This document shows positions 1 through 5,087 of a DNA stretch of 8,041 nt, one piece after another. Source of the stretch: Candidatus Omnitrophota bacterium (GTDB lineage: Bacteria > Omnitrophota > Gorgyraeia > Duberdicusellales > 4484-171). Location: positions 1 to 8,041 of the forward strand of contig JAQTUC010000067.1 of NCBI GenBank assembly GCA_028710385.1. The letters are read 5' to 3'. The stretch's first letter is position 1. Every line of letters begins with the position of its first letter. Both the position numbers and the translations under genes were made by a program. The notes below the pieces were generated by a model. It was not told the origin of the DNA and did not search any database. It saw nothing but the letters and a program-made list of their open reading frames with translations.

Positions 1-70
1 TATGATAAGAAAAAATACCCACGCATACAACTGCGGTTATTATTACGCTTAATATAATTTTCCTCTTCAT
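1..70 (-). CDS. N-terminus of an exported or membrane-anchored protein (partial, runs off the left edge)
   Basis: An ATG at 70-68 opens a frame that stays open to the window edge, giving 23 codons. The peptide starts MKRKIILSVIITAVVCVGIF: a short basic N-terminus followed by about 15 hydrophobic residues. That is the pattern of a Sec signal peptide or a single N-terminal membrane anchor. A strong ribosome binding site (GGAGG, 7 nt before the ATG) supports the start. No lipobox is evident in the visible part. The gene follows gatB in the same direction, 166 nt downstream, with a palindromic repeat between them. The family cannot be named because nearly the whole protein lies outside the window. 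Confidence 0.7.
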   Translation of the reverse strand, partial: MKRKIILSVIITAVVCVGIFSYH

Positions 71-76
71 ATCTTT

Positions 77-82
77 ACCTCC
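77..82 (-). promoter_or_regulatory. Shine-Dalgarno sequence for the left-edge gene
   Basis: On the minus strand this reads GGAGGT, with 7 nt (TAAAGAT) between GGAGG and the ATG. It is the best Shine-Dalgarno match in the window, and it is the main evidence that the short open frame at the left edge is a real gene start. Confidence 0.8.
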
Positions 83-90
83 ATTTCTAA

Positions 91-228
91 TACGTTTTAT
101 GGTTACGGTTGCGCGGCTCGTCCCGTTTAAAAACGCAGTTTTTAACAGGGCTCGTTTCGTCATACGGTTACGTTATACGATTAACGCAACCGATACGAGC
201 ATCATAACCGCAACTGTTTTACGCAACC
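91..228. repeat. Multi-hairpin intergenic repeat A, built on GGTTACG/GGTTGCG words
   Basis: This fills the gap between the gatB stop and the left-edge gene. Forward words GGTTACG (101-107), GGTTGCG (107-113) and GGTTACG (166-172) all lie to the left of the reverse words CGCAACC (185-191, 222-228) and CCGCAAC (208-214), so the words converge. Two hairpins are clear. One pairs 122-134 with 138-150 around a 3-nt loop, with 11 of 13 pairs. The other pairs 166-175 with 182-191, with 9 of 10 pairs, closed by 165-192. GCTCGT at 150-155 is matched by ACGAGC at 195-200, but the left spacer is 7 nt longer, consistent with gain or loss of one word. Blocks 106-120 and 196-210 are also inverted (CGAGC and AACCG conserved). 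CpG positions recur every 6-7 nt through much of the element. No U-rich tail marks it as an intrinsic terminator. The outer limits are approximate. Confidence 0.7.
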
Positions 229-236
229 ACAAGCTG

Positions 237-1655
237 TTATTTCTTAAGCGCTTTCTCCAATAATTCCTTAACTACCTTGGGATTCGCTTTCCCTTTTGTC
301 TTTTTCATAACAGCGCCGACAAGAAACATTATAGCCTGACTTTTGCCTTCTGTATATTCTTTTACTGCTTTGGGGCTTTCTTTTACAGCCTCATCAACAA
401 GGCTTTGAAGCTCTGACTCTGAAGACATCTGAGAAAGCCCTTCTTTTTTTATAATTTCATCTATATCGGCATTGGTATTTATGCTAAGAGCAAGAACCTT
501 TTTAGCCGTTAAATTATTAAGCAGGCCGCCGGCGAAATATTTTACTATTTTTGCGAAACTTTTGGCGCTTAATTTTACGTCTTTAAACCTGCCGTCAAAA
601 GTATTTACCAGCTCCAAAAACGGCCCGGTAATAAAATTGCATATTTTTTTAGGCTCATTGAATTCTTTGACTGCTTCTTCAAAATAATCCGCAAGAAATT
701 TCTCTGATATTAAAACATCGGCGTCAAGAGATTGGAGCTTATACGCGTCAAGAAACCTCTTATACTTATCCAACGGAAGCTCGCTTACGAATTGTTTTTC
801 GTTTTCTATGAATTTTTCCTCAACAAAAAAATCAAGAAGGTCCGGCTCCGGGAAATAACGGTAGTCGTGGGCTTCTTCTTTGCTGCGCATAACTTCGGTT
901 TTCTGCCTGTCAGCATCCCAGAGGCGCGTTTCCTGAAAGATTTTTTCCCCTTCAGTAAGCGCTCTGGCCTGCCTGGATATTTCGTATTCCAGAGCGTCCC
1001 TAACCCCTTTAAAAGTATTCATATTTTTAAGCTCAACCTTAACGCCCAGCTCTTTTGCCCCTTTGTTCTTTAAGGATACGTTGGCATCGCAGCGAAGGCT
1101 CCCCTTTTCCATATTGCATTCCGAGGCGCCTATATACTGGAGAATTAGTTTAAGGCTGGTAAGATAATCAAAAGCCTCCTGCGGGCTTGTTATATCCGGA
1201 TTTGAAACTATTTCAAGAAGGGGGGTTCCGGTTCTGTTTAAATCAACAAGGGAATAATTTTCTTTATGGATGAGTTTCCCCGCGTCTTCTTCAAGGTGAA
1301 CGCGCGTTATGCCTACAGAACTTCCTGCGGGAAGATTAAGCAAGCCGTTTTCTCCTAAAGGCATTTTATACTGCGATATCTGGTAATTTTTCGGCAAATC
1401 AGGGTAAAAATAATTTTTACGCTCAAAATATATTCTGCTGTTTATCCTGCATTTAAGGGCGAGCGCGACTCTTATTGCAAGTAAAAGCGCTTGTTTGTTA
1501 AATACAGGCAAAACCCCGGGGTACCCCGAGCATACAGGGCAGATATTGGTATTAGCCGGGTTTTCAAAGTTGGTTGAGCACGGACAGAAAATCTTTGAAT
1601 TGGTATTTAACTGTACGTGGACCTCCAAACCTATTACTGTGTCAAATTCTTGCAT
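237..1655 (-). CDS. gatB: Aspartyl/glutamyl-tRNA(Asn/Gln) amidotransferase subunit B
   Basis: GatB is the tRNA-binding kinase subunit of the cytoplasmic GatCAB complex. It phosphorylates Glu-tRNA(Gln) or Asp-tRNA(Asn) with ATP, and the activated ester is then amidated by ammonia channelled from GatA. The 472-residue protein has the usual family length. The N-terminal cradle opens with IGLEVHVQL (8-16), followed by the zinc-site cysteines 24, 26, 39 and 42 (FCPC...CPVC). Next come the family blocks KNYFYPDLPKNYQISQY, HLEEDAGK and LVDLNRTGTPLLEIVSNPDI. The C-terminal third is the helical YqeY-like tail that contacts tRNA. An in-frame TAA 16-18 nt upstream fixes the ATG as the first possible start, yet no Shine-Dalgarno sequence precedes it. 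It follows gatA across repeat B and is probably cotranscribed. Product assignment is secure. Whether the natural substrate is Gln-tRNA, Asn-tRNA or both cannot be told from this window. Confidence 0.98.
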   Translation of the reverse strand: MQEFDTVIGLEVHVQLNTNSKIFCPCSTNFENPANTNICPVCSGYPGVLPVFNKQALLLAIRVALALKCRINSRIYFERKNYFYPDLPKNYQISQYKMPLGENGLLNLPAGSSVGITRVHLEEDAGKLIHKENYSLVDLNRTGTPLLEIVSNPDITSPQEAFDYLTSLKLILQYIGASECNMEKGSLRCDANVSLKNKGAKELGVKVELKNMNTFKGVRDALEYEISRQARALTEGEKIFQETRLWDADRQKTEVMRSKEEAHDYRYFPEPDLLDFFVEEKFIENEKQFVSELPLDKYKRFLDAYKLQSLDADVLISEKFLADYFEEAVKEFNEPKKICNFITGPFLELVNTFDGRFKDVKLSAKSFAKIVKYFAGGLLNNLTAKKVLALSINTNADIDEIIKKEGLSQMSSESELQSLVDEAVKESPKAVKEYTEGKSQAIMFLVGAVMKKTKGKANPKVVKELLEKALKK

Positions 1656-1677
1656 AGTTTTTGTATTTTGTTACACA

Positions 1678-1787
1678 AAATCAAATATCAAAAATCAAAA
1701 GTCAAAATGACAGCGTAAAATGTAAAATTTTAAAACATTTTTAATTTTAATATGTAATTTTGATTTTTGCATTTTGATTTTTGATTT
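1678..1787. repeat. Palindromic heptamer repeat B (AAATCAA words), gatA/gatB gap
   Basis: This is a 110-bp imperfect palindrome centred between 1732 and 1733. Folded without gaps, 43 of 55 positions are complementary (hand count). The left arm reads as 7-nt words: AAATCAA, ATATCAA, AAATCAA, AAGTCAA, AATGACA. The right arm reads as their reverse complements: AATTTTG, ATTTTTG, CATTTTG, ATTTTTG, with the terminal TTGATTT matching the outermost word perfectly. The centre holds a smaller AT-only dyad around AAAATTTT (1724-1731). On the transcribed strand the element starts at the second base of the gatA stop codon and ends 22 nt before the gatB ATG. The stem is almost entirely A/T, so it does not look like a standard intrinsic terminator. 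I do not recognise it as a named repeat family. Confidence 0.85.
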
Positions 1788-3210
1788 ATGCGATATTAGG
1801 TATCCTCTTATGATAATCGGTTACGCACTGGTAGCTGTAACCTGCCCTTATAAGCATTTCTTCGTCAAACTCCCTGCCGATAAATTGCGCGCCTATGGGT
1901 AAATTATTTTTTGCAAAACCGCAGGGAAAAGAAACAGCCGGTATACCGGCAAGATTAACCGATATTGTATAAATATCCGATAGATACATGCTTAAAGGAT
2001 CCATTGCCTTTTCCCCCATTTTAAAAGCTGCCGTGGGAGATGTCGGCGTTAATATCAAATCCACTTTTTTAAACGCGTCGTCAAAATCTTTCTTAATCAG
2101 GCTGCGCACTTTTAAGGCTCTCACATAATAAGCGTCGTAATAGCCGCTTGAAAGGCTGTATGTGCCAAGGAATATTCTTCTTTTTGATTCATCGCCGAAA
2201 CCGGCTGCGCGGCTTTTTTTATAAACATCCATAAGGTTTGAGGCAGGCTCTCTTAAGCCGTATTTTATGCCGTCAAACCGCTGCAAATTTGAGCTTGCTT
2301 CTGAAGAACCGATTATATAATAAGTGGCAACTGCGTATTCAGTATGCGGCAAATCAATATCCAAAATTTGCGCGCCTTTTTCTTTAAGTATGTTACTTAC
2401 CTGAAGCACCGCGGTTTTTATTTCTTCATCAATTCCTTTGGCAAAATACTGCCGGGGCATGCCTATCTTAAGCCCTTTTACATCGTCCTTAAGGGATTTA
2501 GAAAAATCCGGCGTTTTAATCGGCGAAGAAGTGGAATCCTTTTTATCAAATCCGCAGATTATATTAAGAAGATGCGCGCAATCAATGAAATCAGTCGTAA
2601 TAGGGCCTATCTGGTCAAGGCTTGAGCCAAAAGCAATAAGCCCGTATCTTGAAACGCGGCCGTATGTAGGCTTAAATCCCACAACGCCGCAGAAGGACGC
2701 GGGCTGCCTTATTGAGCCGCCGGTATCAGAACCCAGCGCAAAAGGAATGAGCCTGGCGGAAACAGCTGCTGCCGAGCCTCCGCTTGAACCTCCCGGCACT
2801 CTTGTTATGTCCCAGGGATTTTTAGCCGGGCCATAGCAGGAATTTTCCGTGGATGAACCGAAAGCGAATTCATCCATATTGGTTGTTCCTATAATTTTAA
2901 GGCCTGCGGCTTTTAATTTTGTAATTACGGTTGCATCATACACAGAAATATGAGAAGAAAGAATTTTTGAAGCGCAGGTGATTTTTTTGCCTTTTATGCA
3001 GATATTATCTTTAATTGCTATGGGCACGCCCTTAAGCGCTGAATCGCCTAATCCCTCAATTGGCTCAGCGTAGCTTTCAACAAAAGCGTTAATTCCGGCG
3101 TTTTTCTTTATGCGTCCGCTGAAAAAAGAATACGCGTCTTTTTCGCTTAATTTGTTATTTTTGATACTTTCGGCAATCTGAATGCCGCTTTGACTGGTTA
3201 GATTATTCAT
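1786..3210 (-). CDS. gatA: Aspartyl/glutamyl-tRNA(Asn/Gln) amidotransferase subunit A
   Basis: GatA is the amidase subunit of GatCAB. It hydrolyses glutamine to release the ammonia that GatB uses on the activated tRNA-bound acid. The 474-residue protein belongs to the amidase-signature family. The Ser-cisSer-Lys triad is visible as K67 (in GVPIAIKDN), S142 (in GGSSGGSAAA) and the nucleophile S166 (in GSDTGGSIRQP). Their spacing equals that of the well-studied Staphylococcus enzyme, shifted by 12 residues. The block FDGIKYGLR (312-320) matches the conserved glutamine/channel region. The ATG is fixed by an in-frame TAA two codons upstream, but no Shine-Dalgarno sequence precedes it, and palindromic repeat C ends only 8 nt before the start. 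The stop is TAA. gatC lies 73 nt upstream and gatB 130 nt downstream in the same direction. Confidence 0.98.
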   Translation of the reverse strand: MNNLTSQSGIQIAESIKNNKLSEKDAYSFFSGRIKKNAGINAFVESYAEPIEGLGDSALKGVPIAIKDNICIKGKKITCASKILSSHISVYDATVITKLKAAGLKIIGTTNMDEFAFGSSTENSCYGPAKNPWDITRVPGGSSGGSAAAVSARLIPFALGSDTGGSIRQPASFCGVVGFKPTYGRVSRYGLIAFGSSLDQIGPITTDFIDCAHLLNIICGFDKKDSTSSPIKTPDFSKSLKDDVKGLKIGMPRQYFAKGIDEEIKTAVLQVSNILKEKGAQILDIDLPHTEYAVATYYIIGSSEASSNLQRFDGIKYGLREPASNLMDVYKKSRAAGFGDESKRRIFLGTYSLSSGYYDAYYVRALKVRSLIKKDFDDAFKKVDLILTPTSPTAAFKMGEKAMDPLSMYLSDIYTISVNLAGIPAVSFPCGFAKNNLPIGAQFIGREFDEEMLIRAGYSYQCVTDYHKRIPNIA

Positions 3211-3218
3211 GTTTTAAA

Positions 3219-3285
3219 AGTTTACAGTTTACTGTTTACGGTGTACGGTTCCCTACTGTAAACTGTACACTGTTAGCTGTAAACT
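3219..3285. repeat. Palindromic heptamer repeat C (GTTTACA/TGTAAAC words), gatC/gatA gap
   Basis: This is a 67-bp hairpin-forming palindrome with 32-nt arms (3219-3250 and 3254-3285) and a CCC centre. Folded without gaps, 24 of 32 positions are Watson-Crick pairs, and three of the mismatches are G-T in the plus-strand sense. After two bases (AG) the left arm is four 7-nt words: TTTACAG, TTTACTG, TTTACGG, TGTACGG. The right arm contains the complementary series TGTAAAC, TGTACAC, TGTTAGC, TGTAAAC. The outer 9 bp are perfect. On the transcribed strand the element starts at the second base of the gatC stop codon and ends 8 nt before the gatA ATG, so it is nearly the whole intergenic spacer. In gatC-gatA mRNA it would place a long stem directly in front of the gatA start. 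Confidence 0.88.
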
Positions 3286-3568
3286 AATCAATAACTTTGG
3301 GTATTTTAAAATAATTCCCTTCGCGCGAAGGAGCGTTTTTAAGAATATTTTCCTGGGTTTTTGAGTCAACTACGGTATCGTCTCTGAATATATTATTATT
3401 AAGATTCATGCCCCTCATGGGCTTAACATCATCCACATTAAGCTCCTTAAGCTTGTCTATGTGCTCTAAAATTTTTGACAGCTGCGAGCCTAAATATTGC
3501 GCTTCTTCCTCAGATACGCCAATTCGCGAAAGCATCGCCACATATTCAACTGTTTTTTTATCCGGCAT
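3284..3568 (-). CDS. gatC: Aspartyl/glutamyl-tRNA(Asn/Gln) amidotransferase subunit C
   Basis: GatC is the small subunit that wraps around the GatA-GatB interface and stabilises the amidotransferase. The 94 residues are full length for the family. Visible family features are VEYVAMLSRIGVSEEEAQ near the N-terminus, the helix QLSKILEHIDKLKELNVDDV, the conserved R-x-D (62-64), and the C-terminal NAPSREGNYFKIPKV block. The gene starts 2 nt after the trpB stop. Its Shine-Dalgarno-like AAGGTG forms the last two sense codons of trpB, which suggests translational coupling between these functionally unrelated genes. The stop is TAG, and repeat C begins within it. Order C-A-B is the common bacterial arrangement for these subunits. 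Confidence 0.96.
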   Translation of the reverse strand: MPDKKTVEYVAMLSRIGVSEEEAQYLGSQLSKILEHIDKLKELNVDDVKPMRGMNLNNNIFRDDTVVDSKTQENILKNAPSREGNYFKIPKVID

Positions 3569-3570
3569 AA

Positions 3571-4914
3571 TTACACCTTGGGCAAGCTTTTTAAAGCAGC
3601 TCTTATTTCTTTTAAGGGGTGGGAGTAATTCCTGAGTTCTCCGTTAAAAAATTTATCATACGAAGCAAGGTCAAGGAATCCATGTCCGCTGAAATTAAAA
3701 ACAATGCATTTTTCTTTGGTCTCTTTTTTCGCAATATCAATTACGGCTTTTATGGCATGCGATGTTTCGGGTGCCGGCACCACTCCTTCTGTTCTTGCAA
3801 AAAGAACAGCCGCCTTAAAAACATCTATCTGGTTAAAGGCTCTTGCTTCAATGATTTTTTTATCATGCAAAGCGCTGATGAGCGGCGAGCAGCCGTGGTA
3901 ACGAAGGCCGCCTGCGTGAATTCCCGGCGGAATAAATTTATGGCCCAGGGTAAACATTTTTATAAGAGGGGTGAGAGACGCGGTGTCGCCGAAATCATAT
4001 TCGTATTTCCCGCGGGTTAAACTCGGGCAGGCAAACGGCTCAACCGCTATAATTTTTAAATTATCGTTTTTTAATTTATCTTTAACGAAAGGATGTATTA
4101 ACCCTCCGAAGTTGCTTCCTCCGCCCACGCACCCTACAAGATAATCCGGCTTTTCGCCGATTTTCCCAAGCTGCTTTTTAGCCTCAAGGCCTATGACTGT
4201 CTGATGGAGCAAAACGTGGTTTAAAACGCTTCCTAAACAGTAATTTGTGGCTTTATCCTTCGCAGCGTCTTCAACCGCCTCTGATATCGCAATGCCAAGG
4301 CTTCCCTGGCACTTTGGGTCATCTTTAAGTATTTTTCTTCCGCTTTCTGTAATAGTTGAAGGGGATGCCACAACCTCTGCCTGCCACATGCGCATCAAAG
4401 ATTTTCTGAAAGGCTTCTGTTCGTAGCTTACCTTAACCATATAAACACGGCAGGTTAACCCGAACACATTGCAGGCGAAACTTAAGGCGCTTCCCCATTG
4501 GCCCGCGCCGGTTTCTGTGGTCAGGCGTTTAATCCCTTCTTTTTTGTTGTAATAAACCTGCGCTATCGCAGTGTTGGTTTTGTGGCTTCCCGTAGGAGAA
4601 ACACTTTCGTCTTTATAATATATGCGGCATTTTGTTTTAAGCGCGCGCTCTAAATGCAGGGCTCTTTTAAGGGGGGTCGGGCGCCAGATGGTTAAAATAT
4701 CCATTACCTCATCCGGAATATCTATCCAGCGTTCTTCGCACATTTCCTGTTCAATGAGAGAAAGCGGAAAAATCGGCCGGAGGTCGTCTTTTACAAGAGG
4801 TTTTCCGGTTCCCGGGTTAACAGGCGGCGGAAGCTTAAAAGGCAAATCCGCTGCCACGTTATACCATTTTTGAGGAATATCTTTCTCGGAAAGGTTTATC
4901 TTTGAGTCAGCCAT
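3571..4914 (-). CDS. trpB2: Tryptophan synthase beta chain, TrpB2 type
   Basis: This is a PLP-dependent enzyme that joins indole and L-serine to make tryptophan. The 447-residue length, the N-terminal extension with LPPPVNPGTGKPL (28-40), and the motifs TTETGAGQWGSALSFAC and VYMVKVSYEQKPFRK place it in the TrpB2 (TrpB-like) branch rather than the roughly 400-residue TrpB1 branch. Visible active-site elements are the PLP lysine K112 in GSHKTNTA, the catalytic glutamate E134, the phosphate-binding GGGSN (264-268), E377 in RTEGVVPAPE, and SGHG (409-412), where TrpB1 usually has SGRGD. No trpA or other trp gene is in the window. TrpB2 enzymes generally lack the TrpA contacts of TrpB1 and are thought to salvage free indole. 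An in-frame TAA overlapping an upstream TATAAT fixes the ATG, and no Shine-Dalgarno sequence is present. Repeat D separates it from rpoD. Confidence 0.93.
   Translation of the reverse strand: MADSKINLSEKDIPQKWYNVAADLPFKLPPPVNPGTGKPLVKDDLRPIFPLSLIEQEMCEERWIDIPDEVMDILTIWRPTPLKRALHLERALKTKCRIYYKDESVSPTGSHKTNTAIAQVYYNKKEGIKRLTTETGAGQWGSALSFACNVFGLTCRVYMVKVSYEQKPFRKSLMRMWQAEVVASPSTITESGRKILKDDPKCQGSLGIAISEAVEDAAKDKATNYCLGSVLNHVLLHQTVIGLEAKKQLGKIGEKPDYLVGCVGGGSNFGGLIHPFVKDKLKNDNLKIIAVEPFACPSLTRGKYEYDFGDTASLTPLIKMFTLGHKFIPPGIHAGGLRYHGCSPLISALHDKKIIEARAFNQIDVFKAAVLFARTEGVVPAPETSHAIKAVIDIAKKETKEKCIVFNFSGHGFLDLASYDKFFNGELRNYSHPLKEIRAALKSLPKV
3574..3579 (-). promoter_or_regulatory. Shine-Dalgarno sequence for gatC, inside the trpB 3' end
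   Basis: The minus strand reads AAGGTG, with 7 nt between AAGG and the gatC ATG. It forms the final Lys and Val codons of trpB. It is a moderate match, but it agrees with the 2-nt gap between the genes and so with coupled translation. Confidence 0.55.
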
Positions 4915-4922
4915 AGAAGAGT

Positions 4923-4950
4923 ATTATAGATGAGAAATCACAAATTACAA
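4923..4950 (-). promoter_or_regulatory. Candidate sigma-70 promoter for trpB, possibly leaderless
   Basis: On the minus strand a perfect -10 hexamer TATAAT lies at 4928-4923. It is followed by 8 nt (ACTCTTCT) and then the trpB ATG. A -35-like TTGTAA (4 of 6 matches to consensus) lies at 4950-4945 with a 16-nt spacer. Transcription would be expected to start at or within a base or two of the A of the ATG, giving a leaderless message, which fits the missing Shine-Dalgarno sequence. The -35 box lies inside the arm of palindromic repeat D. This is a sequence match only; TATAAT also occurs by chance in AT-rich gaps. Confidence 0.5.
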
Positions 4951-5066
4951 TAAACAAATTACAAACAAACCACAATACCAAAATCACAATAAACAAAAAT
5001 CTTTTTGTGATTTCGGAATTGTTTATTGTGTATTGTTTGTGATTTGTGGTTTGTATATTGTGATTT
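4935..5066. repeat. Palindromic heptamer repeat D (AAATCAC/AAACAA words), rpoD/trpB gap
   Basis: This is a 132-bp imperfect palindrome centred between 5000 and 5001. Folded without any gap, 48 of 66 positions are complementary (hand count). The left arm runs as 7-nt words: AAATCAC, AAATTAC, AATAAAC, AAATTAC, AAACAAA, CCACAAT. The outermost word and its partner GTGATTT match perfectly. At the apex CAAAAA/TTTTTG (4994-4999 and 5002-5007) closes a 2-nt loop. An alternative inner pairing of AAATCAC with GTGATTT (5007-5013) skips one 7-nt word. On the transcribed strand it begins 21 nt after the rpoD stop and ends 20 nt before the trpB ATG. It could act as a 3' mRNA-stabilising or attenuating structure, but the AT-rich stem does not match a classic intrinsic terminator. 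Confidence 0.85.
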
Positions 5067-5087
5067 AAATCTCTATGAATTTATGGC

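Noticed and set aside
122..150. Hairpin 122-134/138-150 as a rho-independent terminator after gatB
   Set aside because: Neither side shows a following U tract, and G/C pairs are few. It is part of a wider set of inverted words, so it is reported as a repeat.
472..1073. Plus-strand open frames opposite gatB, including one of 113 codons
   Set aside because: They lie antisense to a gene with clear conserved motifs, show no recognisable protein features, and arise from codon bias on the other strand. The same holds for the plus-strand frames opposite gatA, trpB, rpoD and dnaG.
3219..3285. Heptamer arrays as a CRISPR or a tRNA-like element
   Set aside because: The units are 7 nt and degenerate with no spacers, and no cloverleaf with T-loop or acceptor bases can be drawn.
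3571..4914. Canonical TrpB1 working with TrpA
   Set aside because: The length, N-terminal extension, SGHG in place of SGRGD and absence of trpA fit TrpB2 better.
4994..5007. CAAAAA-TC-TTTTTG apex as an intrinsic terminator for rpoD
   Set aside because: The stem is almost all A-T with a 2-nt loop, and no GC-rich stem precedes the T run. It is better explained as the centre of palindrome D.
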